Part shown: positions 1 to 8,086 of the stretch, one piece after another | Layout: the number at the start of each line of letters is the position of its first letter | Position numbering within the stretch: position 1 is the first letter of the stretch | The notes under the pieces: model-generated | Database searches by the model: none | Told to the model about the DNA's origin: nothing | The model's input: only the letters and a program-made list of their open reading frames with translations | Translations under genes and position numbers: made by a program | DNA from: Roseomonas haemaphysalidis | GTDB lineage: Bacteria > Pseudomonadota > Alphaproteobacteria > Acetobacterales > Acetobacteraceae | Direction: 5' to 3' | Assembly (NCBI RefSeq): GCF_017355405.1 | Contig: NZ_CP061177.1 | Location: 1 to 64,000, forward strand | DNA length: 64,000 nucleotides

Positions 1-177
1 GAAGAATCGCGGATCGCGGAACTGTGCCCGGACGACGGATCACGCTCGGTGATTCGCATTTCATGTCGTGCCACCCGGTTTGTGCCCTTCACGGGGTCGG
101 GCCGTGGAGGCCCCGTGCAATCTGCCCGGCGTGCCGGGCGGTGCCGGTTACGTGTCAAAGGATGGCAGGTGCTTCGC

Positions 178-1686
178 ATGGAGAATGAGCTGGGCATGCC
201 GTCCCACCCCGCGCAGCACGGCCTGGAAGCCCTGTCCGACCCGGCGGCCGAGGCCTGGGCCCGCATCCGCGCCCGGCTGCGCGAGGATGTCGGCGAGGTC
301 GAGTACCGCTCCTGGTTGCGCCAGATGACCCTGTCCGCCATCGAGGGCGAGGAGGTCGTCATCCTCCTGCCCACGCGCTTTCTGCGCGACTGGGTGCGCA
401 CCCATTACGGCGACCGCCTGCGCACCCTGTGGCAGGCCGAGCACCCCGGCATCCGCCGCGTGGACGTGCGCGTGGCCGCCGAGCCGCGCCCCGACGCGCT
501 GCCCGATGCCCCCGCCGCGCGCGCCGGCGGCCTGGCCGAGTCGTTGTCCGCCCCGCCCCTGGCCCCCGCCGCCCTGACCCCTGCCACCCTGGCCCCGCCA
601 CCCGCCGCCCTGCGCGCCGAGCCCGCCAAGGCCGCGGATGCCCGCAGCAACGACTGGTCGGCCAAGCTGGACGCCCGCTTCACCTTCGACAGCTTCGTGG
701 TGGGCAAGCCCAACGAGTTCGCCCATGCCTGCGCCCGGCGCGTGGCCGAGAAGCCGGCCTCGCCCGGCTTCAACCCGCTGTTCCTGTATGGCGGCGTGGG
801 CCTGGGCAAGACGCACCTGATGCACGCCATCGCCTGGGCCATCCAGAACGGCGAGGGCGGCGTGGAGCGGCACGTCACCTACATGTCGGCCGAGACCTTC
901 ATGTACCGCTTCATCAACGCGCTGCGGAACCAGTCCACCATGCAGTTCAAGGAGAGCCTGCGCTCCGTGGACGTGCTGATGATCGACGACCTGCAGTTCC
1001 TGATCGGCAAGGACAACACGCAGGAAGAATTCTTCCACACCTTCAATGCGCTGGTGGATGCCGGCAAGCAGATCGTGGTGTCCGCCGACAAGTCGCCCTC
1101 CGACCTGTCGGGGCTGGAGGACCGCCTGCGCACGCGCCTCGGCTGCGGCATGGTGGCCGACATCCACGCCACCACCTACGAATTGCGCATTTCTATTCTT
1201 CAGGCCAAGGCGCAAACGGCGGAGGTCGAGGTTCCGTCCAGGGTTCTGGAATTCCTCGCCCACAAGATTACGTCGAACATCCGCGAGCTGGAAGGCGCGC
1301 TGAACCGGCTGATCGCCCACGCCAACCTGTTTGGCCGCCCCGTGACGCTGGAGTCGGCGCAGGAGGTGCTACACGACATCCTGCGCGCCCACGACCGCCG
1401 CGTGACGATCGAGGAGATCCAGCGCAAGGTCGCCGAGCACTACAACATCCGCCTGACCGACATGAGCTCCGCCCGCCGCGCCCGCAACGTGGCGCGGCCG
1501 CGGCAGGTGGCCATGTACCTGGCCAAGCAGCTCACCTCCCGCTCCCTGCCCGAGATCGGCCGCCGCTTCGGCAACCGCGACCACACCACCGTGATGCACG
1601 CCGTGTCCCGCGTGGCGGAGCTGATGCAGGCGGACGTGTCCTTCGCGGAAGACGTCGAGCTGCTGCGGCGGATGCTGGAAACCTGA
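178..1686 (+). CDS. dnaA: Chromosomal replication initiator DnaA
   Basis: The AAA+ initiator binds DnaA boxes, melts the origin and loads the helicase; it also acts as a transcription factor. The 502-residue product shows an N-terminal domain I (EVEYRSWLRQM), an Ala/Pro-rich linker, Walker A GGVGLGKTHL near residue 205, Walker B VLMIDDLQFL near 267, and the C-terminal DNA-binding signature (RNVARPRQVAMYL ... RDHTTVMHA) near 437-480. Domains are complete and length is normal. I chose the ATG at 178 because domain I starts just after it and AAAGGA lies 15 bases upstream; in-frame codons back to 49 encode an uncharacteristic basic stretch, and ATG 196 is an alternative. dnaN does not follow, so this is not a dnaA-dnaN-recF locus. 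I see no DnaA-box cluster in the flanks. Confidence 0.97.
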   Translation: MENELGMPSHPAQHGLEALSDPAAEAWARIRARLREDVGEVEYRSWLRQMTLSAIEGEEVVILLPTRFLRDWVRTHYGDRLRTLWQAEHPGIRRVDVRVAAEPRPDALPDAPAARAGGLAESLSAPPLAPAALTPATLAPPPAALRAEPAKAADARSNDWSAKLDARFTFDSFVVGKPNEFAHACARRVAEKPASPGFNPLFLYGGVGLGKTHLMHAIAWAIQNGEGGVERHVTYMSAETFMYRFINALRNQSTMQFKESLRSVDVLMIDDLQFLIGKDNTQEEFFHTFNALVDAGKQIVVSADKSPSDLSGLEDRLRTRLGCGMVADIHATTYELRISILQAKAQTAEVEVPSRVLEFLAHKITSNIRELEGALNRLIAHANLFGRPVTLESAQEVLHDILRAHDRRVTIEEIQRKVAEHYNIRLTDMSSARRARNVARPRQVAMYLAKQLTSRSLPEIGRRFGNRDHTTVMHAVSRVAELMQADVSFAEDVELLRRMLET

Positions 1687-1689
1687 CAG

Positions 1690-1960
1690 GCTAGGCCAGG
1701 GGGCGCCGCCCCCTGGACCCCCGCCGGGGTGGCTGAGCCACCCCGGACCCCGGCACCAGCCGCGATTGGAACGGCCGCCGCCCGAGCCTGACGGATCATC
1801 CCGCGTGGCTTGCCTCAAAGATCCTGCGCTCCCGCCCCGTCTGGCACTCGTTCCCCGGACCGCCCCGGACGCTTTCTGATGCCGGGGTCCGGGGTGGCTC
1901 AGCCACCCCCCCCGGCGGGTGTGTCCGGAAAGGGCGGAGCCCTCTTTGGCCCCCCTCCCC
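1690..1960. repeat. F2 intergenic repeat, paired inverted copy
   Basis: This occupies most of the 341-bp gap between dnaA and the next gene. The left arm starts 4 bases after the dnaA stop and holds a perfect palindrome around GGGGGCGCCGCCCCC (1696-1716) followed by GGGGTGGCTGAGCCACCCC (1726-1744). The right arm has GGGGTGGCTCAGCCACCCC (1891-1909) and reads as the reverse complement of the left arm in the same order of blocks. The GC-rich hairpins would form strong RNA structures after dnaA and may end transcription, but no T-tract follows. The same architecture recurs near 15350-15600 and 63790-63985. Confidence 0.8.
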
Positions 1961-1972
1961 CCATGCTATAAC
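1945..1972 (+). promoter_or_regulatory. Candidate promoter of the CHAP lipoprotein gene
   Basis: TTTGGC (1945-1950) and TATAAC (1967-1972) are separated by 16 bases and lie 55 bases upstream of the ATG at 2028. The -10 is a good match to the sigma-70 type consensus and is one of few A/T-rich words in this gap. It is a pattern match only. Confidence 0.4.
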
Positions 1973-2027
1973 GCCACAGTCCAGGCCCACCCCCGGGGGC
2001 CCGCCACGTCCAGCATCGGGCCGATCC

Positions 2028-2513
2028 ATGCCGCCGTTCCGGGGTTTCCTTGCCATCCTCGCCCTCTTGTTGCTGGCCGCCTGCGGTGGCGGCGGGCGCG
2101 GCGTCAGCAGCGGCTTCATGTGGTGCGTGCCCTATGCGCGGGCGGAATCCGGCATCCAGCTCAGCGGCGACGCCTGGCAGTGGTGGGACGCCGCCGCCGG
2201 GCGCTACGAGCGCGGGCCAACGCCGCGCGATGGCGCCGTGCTGGTGTTGCGGCGTACGTCCCGGTTGAATGACGGGCACCTGTCCGTGGTCAGCCGCGTG
2301 GTGTCGGCGCGGGAAATCCGGGTGGACCACGCCAACTGGGCCAATGGCAGCGCCAAGGGGCGGGTGACGCTGGACCAGCCGGTGGTGGATGTGTCGCCGC
2401 GCAACGACTGGTCGCTGGTGCGGGTGTGGTATCCGCCGGCGAACGGGCTGGGCAACACCAGCTATCCGGCGGCGGGCTTCATCTACAACCGCCGCGCCCT
2501 GGCCGCCAACTAG
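2028..2513 (+). CDS. CHAP-domain lipoprotein
   Basis: A 161-residue protein with a lipoprotein signal peptide: hydrophobic residues 7-17 and lipobox LAAC with Cys19. The rest fits a CHAP (cysteine-histidine amidase/peptidase) fold: candidate catalytic Cys33 in CVPYARAESG, His84 in DGHLSVVS, and the DHANW motif at 100-104 that usually carries the polar third residue. CHAP enzymes cut peptide amide bonds in peptidoglycan or glutathionylspermidine-like substrates, so a periplasmic, outer-membrane-anchored wall hydrolase is the likely role; the substrate is not shown. The gene stands alone behind a candidate promoter. Confidence 0.75.
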   Translation: MPPFRGFLAILALLLLAACGGGGRGVSSGFMWCVPYARAESGIQLSGDAWQWWDAAAGRYERGPTPRDGAVLVLRRTSRLNDGHLSVVSRVVSAREIRVDHANWANGSAKGRVTLDQPVVDVSPRNDWSLVRVWYPPANGLGNTSYPAAGFIYNRRALAAN

Positions 2514-2601
2514 CGGCGCTGGACGGGGCGGCGCGCTCATGCTCAATCGCCGGCAAAGCCAGCGCAACGAGCGTCGCAGGACGCCGCCACGGAGTTCCCC
2601 C

Positions 2602-3567
2602 ATGCTGTCACGCCGCACCCTCCTGGCGCTCGGCGCCACCCTGCCGGCCGTGCCCGCCCTCGCGCAGCCGCATTGGCCGGACCGGCCGGTGCGGCTGGTG
2701 GTGCCGTTCCCGGCCGGCTCCACGCCCGACATCATTTCCCGCGTGGTGGCGCAGCACCTGGCCGGCGTGCTGGGGCAGCCGGTGGTGGCGGACAACCGCG
2801 TGGGCGCCGGCGGCAACCTCGGCACGGACATGGTGGCCAAGGCGACGGACGGCCACACCTTCGGCGTGTCCATCAACGGCCCGCTGACCACGGCCCCCGC
2901 GCTGTACCCCAACCTGCCCTACCAGCCGGAACGCGACCTCGTGCCCATCTCGCTGCTGGCCCGCGCCGGGCAGGTGCTGGTGGTGCACCCTTCCCTGCCC
3001 TGCCGCACGCTGGAGGAATTCGTGGCCTATGGCCGCGCCAACCCCACGGCGCTGACCTACGGCTCCGTCGGCGCCGGCTCCGGCGGCCACCTGGCGATGG
3101 AGGAGATCAAGGCGCGTGGCGGCTTCCAGGCCGAGCACGTGCCGTATCGCGGCTTTCCGCAGGCGGTGCTGGACCTGGTGGCCGGGCGCATCAACGCCAT
3201 GGTGCTGACGGTGGCCGGCATCCTGCCGCAGCTGCGCGAGAACCAGGCCCGCGCCCTGGCCGTCACCTCCGACGCCCGGCTGCCGCAGTTGGCCGAGATC
3301 CCGACGCTGGCGGAATCCGGCATGGCGAATGCCACCTCCTATGGCTGGAACGGCTTTGTCGGCCCCGCCGCCACGCCGCCCGAGCGCGTGGCGCTGCTGG
3401 CGCGCGAGGCCCGGGCGGCGCTGCTGGCCCCGCAGGCGCGGCAAACCCTGACCACCCTGGGCTTCGAGGTGGTGGCCAGCTCGCCCGAGGAATTCGCCGC
3501 CTTCATGCGGCAGGAAACCAGCCGCTGGGGGGCGCTGATCCGGACGCTGGGCATCACGGCGGAATGA
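2602..3567 (+). CDS. Tripartite tricarboxylate transporter receptor (Bug family)
   Basis: A 321-residue periplasmic solute-binding protein. It begins with a signal peptide (MLSRRTLLALGATLPAVPALA; the RR pair could also suit Tat export) and continues with the Bug-family start WPDRPVRLVVPFPAGSTPD, GQPVVADNRVGAGGNLGT and a C-terminal AAFMRQE stretch. Bug proteins capture carboxylates, amides or aromatic acids for TctAB permeases or serve as sensors. No tctA or tctB is nearby, so it is an orphan receptor, the usual situation for this expanded family. The ATG at 2602 places the signal peptide correctly; the longer in-frame extension to 2389 overlaps the lipoprotein gene and is not credible. Confidence 0.9.
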   Translation: MLSRRTLLALGATLPAVPALAQPHWPDRPVRLVVPFPAGSTPDIISRVVAQHLAGVLGQPVVADNRVGAGGNLGTDMVAKATDGHTFGVSINGPLTTAPALYPNLPYQPERDLVPISLLARAGQVLVVHPSLPCRTLEEFVAYGRANPTALTYGSVGAGSGGHLAMEEIKARGGFQAEHVPYRGFPQAVLDLVAGRINAMVLTVAGILPQLRENQARALAVTSDARLPQLAEIPTLAESGMANATSYGWNGFVGPAATPPERVALLAREARAALLAPQARQTLTTLGFEVVASSPEEFAAFMRQETSRWGALIRTLGITAE

Positions 3568-3615
3568 CCCGGCGGCCCCGCCGCGCCGCCATCGGGTTTC
3601 CCCCGGACAAAAAAG

Positions 3616-3632
3616 AACCTTCCGCGAAGGTT
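3616..3632. terminator. Hairpin, candidate bidirectional terminator
   Basis: AACCTTC and GAAGGTT form a perfect 7-bp stem around a CGC loop. An A-run precedes it and a short T-rich GTTT follows, 49 bases after the Bug gene stop. Rho-independent terminator shape, though the T-tract is short. Confidence 0.5.
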
Positions 3633-3664
3633 GTTTCCGCCCCCCCGTCTCGCCATGTGCCTGT

Positions 3665-3693
3665 TTGCACGGGGGCCACCGGGACAGTAGTGT
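3665..3693 (+). promoter_or_regulatory. Candidate tatA promoter
   Basis: TTGCAC (3665-3670), a 17-base spacer and TAGTGT (3688-3693) lie upstream of tatA. It is a reasonable sigma-70-type match in a gene-free stretch, with a leader of about 83 bases before the tatA ATG. Confidence 0.4.
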
Positions 3694-3776
3694 GGACCAC
3701 GTAGAACGAATGCGCGGGCGGGACGCCGGGGGACAAGCCCCCCACCCCGCCTTGCCCAACAGGATCGAGGCTTGGC

Positions 3777-4037
3777 ATGGGTTCCTTCAGCATCTGGCAC
3801 TGGATGATCGTGCTGGTCGTCGTTCTTCTGCTGTTCGGCAGCGGCAAGATCAGCGGCCTGATGGGTGACTTCGCGAAGGGCATCAAGTCCTTCAAGAAGA
3901 ACATGGCCGACGACGACACCGCGGACGCCTCGATGGCCGACCCGGTCGTGCCGCCGGCCGGCAACCTGCAGGGCCCCGCCACGGTGCAGCCGACCCAGGC
4001 CGCGCCGCAGCACACCACCAACCGCCCCGCCGCCTGA
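3777..4037 (+). CDS. tatA: Twin-arginine translocase subunit TatA
   Basis: An 86-residue protein of TatA/E type that forms the size-variable pore of the Tat pathway in the inner membrane. It has one N-terminal membrane segment (residues 5-21), the [22 protein letters not shown] hinge plus amphipathic helix typical of TatA (FG at the hinge, basic face), then a charged, Pro/Ala-rich tail. AGGATCGAGG precedes the ATG. tatB and tatC are absent, so the system is split in this genome or this is an extra tatA/E copy. Several exported proteins in the window (second PhnD, the peptide-binding protein) carry RR signal peptides that could use Tat. Confidence 0.9.
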   Translation: MGSFSIWHWMIVLVVVLLLFGSGKISGLMGDFAKGIKSFKKNMADDDTADASMADPVVPPAGNLQGPATVQPTQAAPQHTTNRPAA

Positions 4038-4050
4038 TCCAGGTGGCGCC

Positions 4051-4068
4051 GGCCGCCCTCGGGCGGCC
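4051..4068. terminator. GC-rich hairpin after tatA
   Basis: GGCCGCCC and GGGCGGCC form a perfect 8-bp stem with a 2-base TC gap, 14 bases after the tatA stop. There is no T-tract, so it may be a Rho-dependent or stabilising 3' structure rather than an intrinsic terminator. Confidence 0.4.
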
Positions 4069-4163
4069 GTGCCGGCCAGCGATGGCCCTTCCGCCCACCG
4101 CCCCCTCGCCGGGGCGCGTGGGCGTTTGCTTGTGTTCCGCCCCTGGCCGCGGGAGCTTCGCGC

Positions 4164-4778
4164 ATGACCACCCCCATCCCCGAACCCGCATCCGCCGCCA
4201 TCGTCGCCGCCGGGCGGCGCCTGGACGAGCGTGGCTGGGTGCCCGCCACCGCCGGCAACCTGTCCGTGCGGCTGGATGGCGGCCGCGTCGCCATCACCCG
4301 CTCCGGCTTCCACAAGGCCCGGCTGGACGCGGCCGCGCTGATGGTGGTGGACGCGGACGGGCGGCCGGAGCGGCCGGAGCTGAAGCCCTCGGCCGAGACG
4401 CTGCTGCATTGCGGCATCTACCGCCGCTTTCCCGGGGCGGGGGCGGTGCTGCACGGGCATTCGGTCGCCAACACCGTGCTGTCCCGCGCCGCCGGGCAGC
4501 GCATCATCCTGGCGGGCTACGAGCTGCTGAAGGCCTTTCCCGGCCTCGCCACCCATGACGGCTCCGTGGAGGTGCCGGTGTTCGACAACGACCAGGACAT
4601 CGCCCGGCTGCAGGGCGTGGTGGAAGCCCGCTGGGGCAACATGGATGTCATACCGCCCGGCTATGTGCTGCGCGGCCACGGCGCCTATGTATGGGGCCCC
4701 GACATGGACACGGCGCTGAACCGCATGGAAGCGCTGGAGTTCATGCTCGATTGTCATCTGCAGGAAAGCCAGGCCTGA
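4164..4778 (+). CDS. mtnB: Methylthioribulose-1-phosphate dehydratase MtnB
   Basis: Class II aldolase-fold enzyme of the methionine salvage pathway. It dehydrates 5-methylthioribulose-1-phosphate to 2,3-diketo-5-methylthiopentyl-1-phosphate. In the 204-residue product, TAGNLSVR (29-36) binds the phosphate, ELKPSAET holds Glu78, and the zinc ligands are His97 and His99 of LHGHS plus His172 of RGHGAY. Length is typical. It is the first gene of mtnB-mtnD-mtnC, 18 bases ahead of mtnD, and the three act on successive substrates. The enzymes upstream (MTA phosphorylase, MtnA) are not in the window. Confidence 0.93.
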   Translation: MTTPIPEPASAAIVAAGRRLDERGWVPATAGNLSVRLDGGRVAITRSGFHKARLDAAALMVVDADGRPERPELKPSAETLLHCGIYRRFPGAGAVLHGHSVANTVLSRAAGQRIILAGYELLKAFPGLATHDGSVEVPVFDNDQDIARLQGVVEARWGNMDVIPPGYVLRGHGAYVWGPDMDTALNRMEALEFMLDCHLQESQA

Positions 4779-4796
4779 CGGCCTGAGGAGGATCCG

Positions 4797-5336
4797 ATGA
4801 GCCTTCTGACCGTTCGCGACGCCGCCACCGGCGAGGAACTGCTGCGCGCCACCGAGGAGGCGGATATCGCCGCCGCCCTGGCACCCATCAACGTGCGCTT
4901 CGAGCGCTGGCCGGTGGCCGGACTGCCCGAGGGCGCGGAGGCCGAGGCGGTGCTGGCCGCCTACCGCCCGCAGCTTGACGCCTTCATGGGCGACACCGGC
5001 GCCGGCACCGCCGACGTCATCAAGCTGGACGGCACGCACCCGCAAAAGGACGCGCTGCGCGCCAAGTTCCTGTCCGAGCACATCCACACGGAAGACGAGG
5101 TCCGCTTCTTTCACGAAGGCAGCGGCAACTTCATCATGCATGTGGACGGCAGGGTGTATGACGCCCATTGCACGCAGGGCGACCTGATCTCCGTGCCCGC
5201 CAACACCCAGCACTGGTTCGACGCGGGCGTGGAGCCGCGCGTCACGGCGCTGCGCATCTTCACCGAGACCACCGGCTGGACGCCGCATTACAGCGGCTCC
5301 GACATCAGCGAGCGCTTTCCGGCGGTGGTGGGCTGA
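4797..5336 (+). CDS. mtnD: Acireductone dioxygenase MtnD
   Basis: Cupin metalloenzyme that oxidises acireductone, giving 4-methylthio-2-oxobutanoate and formate with Fe(II), or methylthiopropionate, CO and formate with Ni(II). The 179-residue product has the metal site HIHTEDE (His95, His97, Glu101) and His139 in NTQHWFD. GAGGATCC lies just before the ATG. Its stop codon shares one base with the mtnC start (TGATG), so the two are translationally coupled. Confidence 0.95.
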   Translation: MSLLTVRDAATGEELLRATEEADIAAALAPINVRFERWPVAGLPEGAEAEAVLAAYRPQLDAFMGDTGAGTADVIKLDGTHPQKDALRAKFLSEHIHTEDEVRFFHEGSGNFIMHVDGRVYDAHCTQGDLISVPANTQHWFDAGVEPRVTALRIFTETTGWTPHYSGSDISERFPAVVG

Positions 5337-6046
5337 TGGCGCCGGTCAGCGCCGTCCTGACCGATATCGAAGGCACCACCAGCGCCATCGCCTTCGTGAA
5401 GGACACGCTGTTCCCCTTCGCGCGCCGGGCGCTGGAGGGCTTTCTGGCCGACCACGGCGACACGCCCGAGGTGGCGGCCATCCTGGCCGACGCCCGCCGC
5501 CTCGCCGAGCCGGGCGAGGACGCCCCCGCCGCGCTGCGCCGCTGGATGGACGAGGACGCCAAGGTCACGCCGCTCAAGGCCCTGCAGGGGCTGATCTGGC
5601 GACAGGGCTACCTGGACGGCCGGCTGCGCGGCCACCTGTGGCCGGACGTGGCGCCCAGCCTGCGCGCCTGGTCGCGCGCCGGCATCGGGCTGCACGTGTA
5701 TTCCTCCGGCTCCGTGGACGCGCAGAAGCTCCTGTTCGGCCATTCCGAGGCGGGCGACCTGTCGCCGCTGTTCGGCGGCTTCTTTGACACCCGCGTCGGC
5801 GGCAAGCGCGAGGCCGCCAGCTACAGCGCCATCGCGCGCGGCCTGCACCTGTCGCCGTCCGAGATCCTGTTCCTGTCCGACGTGGCGGAGGAGCTGGACG
5901 CCGCCGCGACCGCCGGCCTCGCCACCTGCCAGCTGGTGCGCGGGGCGGATGGCACCCGGCCCTGCGACCGCCACCGGCAGGCGGCGGACTTTCCCGGCGT
6001 CGCCACGCTGTTCGGCCTGCCGCAGCCGAGGCCGGCGGCCGCGTGA
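5336..6046 (+). CDS. mtnC: Enolase-phosphatase E1 MtnC
   Basis: HAD-superfamily bifunctional enzyme that enolises and then dephosphorylates the diketo phosphate from MtnB to give acireductone for MtnD. The 236-residue product begins with DIEGTT (Asp10 and Glu12, HAD motif I as in MtnC), has the Ser of VYSSGS as motif II, a Lys in VGGKREA and the acidic FLSDVAEELDAA as motif IV. The ATG at 5336 overlaps the mtnD stop by one base; longer in-frame sequence lies inside mtnD and is an artefact. Last gene of the salvage operon, followed by an F1 repeat. Confidence 0.95.
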   Translation: MAPVSAVLTDIEGTTSAIAFVKDTLFPFARRALEGFLADHGDTPEVAAILADARRLAEPGEDAPAALRRWMDEDAKVTPLKALQGLIWRQGYLDGRLRGHLWPDVAPSLRAWSRAGIGLHVYSSGSVDAQKLLFGHSEAGDLSPLFGGFFDTRVGGKREAASYSAIARGLHLSPSEILFLSDVAEELDAAATAGLATCQLVRGADGTRPCDRHRQAADFPGVATLFGLPQPRPAAA

Positions 6047-6049
6047 AGC

Positions 6050-6192
6050 CGGGCCGGGGGAACGGATTTCCCCCGGAACCCTGGCTTTTTCCGACCCGCT
6101 TTCAGCGCGGGCGGCGACGGGTCCCGCCGGCCACGCGGCTTTCACAACAGAAGCAAAAGAAGGGCCTCGGGGAATTCTTTCCCCGGCCTTCG
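6050..6192. repeat. F1 intergenic repeat, paired (copy a)
   Basis: The left box (6050-6082) begins 4 bases after the mtnC stop and has GGGGGAA ... TTCCCCC arms at 6056-6074. The right box (6158-6192) has GGGGAATTCTTTCCCC. The two boxes are inverted relative to each other, about 80 bases apart, with short A-rich AGAAG or T-rich CTTTTT flanks. It separates mtnC from corA and may act as a 3' structure for mtnC. Confidence 0.75.
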
Positions 6193-6261
6193 GCTTCCGC
6201 CCCCCAAGGCCCGGCGTTACAACACCGCCCTCCGCGAACCTCCTGCCGGAACCCGCCACCC

Positions 6262-7251
6262 ATGATGACCACCTACACCGTGGCCGATGGCCGGCTGGAC
6301 CTCGGCGACGGCATCCAGCCCGCCTCCATCCTGCGTGCCGCCACCTGGATCGACCTGCTGAACGCCTCGCGCGAGGAGGTGCAGGCCGTGGAGCAGGCCC
6401 TGGCGCTGGAGCTGCCGACCCGCGAGGAGATGCAGGAGATCGAAAGCTCGTCCCGCCTGTACCGCGAGGGTGAGGCGCTGTTCCTCACCGCCAACTTCCT
6501 GTACGGCGCCGACCAGGGCGAATACGGCTCCACCCCCATCACCTTCGTGCTGGCCGGCCACACGCTGCTGACCGTGCGCCACGCGACGCCCAAGGCCTTC
6601 GCCGCCTTCGGCAACCGCGCGCGCCGCACGCCGTCCCTGCTCAGCTCGGCCGATGCCGTGATGCTGCACCTGTTCGAGCAGGTGGTGGACCGCCTGGCCG
6701 ACATCCTGGAGCGCATCGGCGCCGACATGGACCGCGCCAGCCAGTCCGCCTTCCGCACCGCGCGCGGCACCACCCACAAAAAGGCCAATGCCCGCGACGC
6801 CGACCTGAAGTCCGTGCTGATCGCGCTGGGCGAGGTGGGCGAGGTCACGTCCCGCGCGCGGGAGACGCTGCTGGGCCTGACCCGCATCCTGACCTTCATC
6901 AATGCCGAGAAGGGCCAGGCGCTGCGCAAGGAGAACAAGGCCACCATCAAGGTGCTGGAACGCGACGTCCGCTCCCTGGTGGAGCACGCCTCGTTCCTGT
7001 CCAACAAGGCCAACTTCCTGCTGGACGCGGTGCTGGGCATCATCAACATCGACCAGAACGGCATCATCAAGACCTTCACCGTCGCCAGCGTGGCGCTGAT
7101 GCCGCCGACGCTGGTGGCCAGCATCTACGGCATGAACTTCTCCTCCATGCCGGAGCTGAGCTGGCGGTTCGGCTACCCCGCCGCGCTGCTGCTGATGATC
7201 TGCAGCGCCGTGCTGCCGATCCTGTACTTCAAGCGCAAGGGCTGGCTGTGA
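6262..7251 (+). CDS. corA: CorA-family magnesium/divalent cation channel
   Basis: A 329-residue CorA/MIT channel of the inner membrane for Mg2+, and in some members Co2+ or Ni2+. A large cytoplasmic N-terminal domain is followed by a long helix and two membrane segments near the C terminus. The obligatory loop motif Gly-Met-Asn is at 290-292 (YGMNFSSMPEL) and the chain ends in the basic FKRKGWL tail. ATG 6262 or the adjacent ATG 6265 gives the normal N terminus; the in-frame extension to 6043 runs through the F1 repeat and is not real. Confidence 0.95.
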   Translation: MMTTYTVADGRLDLGDGIQPASILRAATWIDLLNASREEVQAVEQALALELPTREEMQEIESSSRLYREGEALFLTANFLYGADQGEYGSTPITFVLAGHTLLTVRHATPKAFAAFGNRARRTPSLLSSADAVMLHLFEQVVDRLADILERIGADMDRASQSAFRTARGTTHKKANARDADLKSVLIALGEVGEVTSRARETLLGLTRILTFINAEKGQALRKENKATIKVLERDVRSLVEHASFLSNKANFLLDAVLGIINIDQNGIIKTFTVASVALMPPTLVASIYGMNFSSMPELSWRFGYPAALLLMICSAVLPILYFKRKGWL

Positions 7252-7289
7252 CGCCCGCCCCCTTCAGGCCACCGTTCCAGGATCGCCGC

Positions 7290-8015
7290 ATGCCCGCTGA
7301 AACGCTGTCCCCCGCCCGCGTCGTCCGGCTGGCCGCGGAGATGGTCCGCCGCGACGCCGAGGTGTTCCTTCTGCTGGGGCTGCTGCTGGCCGGGCTGCCG
7401 AGCTGGATGGCCGGGCTGGTGGCCCCGGTGCCCGCCGACCCCGATGCGATGCTGACCGATGGCGAGCTGCTGCGCGTCATGCTGGCCAACCTGGTGGTGG
7501 TGGTGCTCAGCGGCGTGCTGCAAGTGATCCTGGTCCACCGGGCCTGGACCCAGGCGGAAGGCCAGCCGCTGCCGCTGCGCGCCGGCATCGACCGCGCCCT
7601 GCGCCTGTTGCCCGCGCTGGTGGGGCTGATGCTGCTGGAAGGGCTGGCGGTGGGGCTGGGGCTGGTGTTCCTGGTGGTGCCGGGCATCATCCTGCTGTGC
7701 TGCTGGGCGGTGTCGCTGCCCGTGCTGGCGCTGCAGCCCCCCGCCGGCCCGGTGGAGGCGCTGCGCCGCAGCACGGAGATGACGCGCGGCCACCGCTGGG
7801 CGGTGCTGACGCTGGGCGTGATATTCGTGGGCCTCAACGCGGCGGTGCTGATCGTGGCGTGGTTCGCCGCCGCGCTGCTGCTGATGGCCGGCCCGCTGTC
7901 GGTCTTCGCGGGGCTGGCGGGGGTGGTGGCCAACGCGGCCGTGTCGGTGGCCACCGCCGCCGGCATGGCGGCGCTGTACCGCGAGCTGCTGCGGATCGGC
8001 CCCGCCACCGCCTGA
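7290..8015 (+). CDS. Multi-pass membrane protein, GDPD-membrane-domain/YciC-like
   Basis: A 241-residue protein of unknown function with about six hydrophobic segments. PVLALQPPAGPVEALRRSTEMTRGHRWAVLTLG, with the recurring GHRW box between helices, resembles proteins annotated as glycerophosphoryl diester phosphodiesterase membrane domain or UPF0259. No catalytic domain is attached. ATG 7290 follows AGGATC at good spacing; a GTG at 7248 overlapping the corA stop is the alternative and would couple it to corA. Confidence 0.65.
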   Translation: MPAETLSPARVVRLAAEMVRRDAEVFLLLGLLLAGLPSWMAGLVAPVPADPDAMLTDGELLRVMLANLVVVVLSGVLQVILVHRAWTQAEGQPLPLRAGIDRALRLLPALVGLMLLEGLAVGLGLVFLVVPGIILLCCWAVSLPVLALQPPAGPVEALRRSTEMTRGHRWAVLTLGVIFVGLNAAVLIVAWFAAALLLMAGPLSVFAGLAGVVANAAVSVATAAGMAALYRELLRIGPATA

Positions 8016-8086
8016 GCCCGATGCTATTCGCGTGAAGGTGGCTGGCGCGGCTTGACGCCGGGCCGCCAGGGGTTCCCCCTGGCCGC

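Noticed and set aside
1..177. Possible origin of replication next to dnaA
   Set aside because: No cluster of DnaA boxes or A/T-rich unwinding region is visible here or in 1687-2027; many alphaproteobacteria have oriC away from dnaA.
4038..4163. SAM-type riboswitch upstream of mtnB
   Set aside because: Only a simple GC hairpin after tatA is visible; no conserved SAM riboswitch core.
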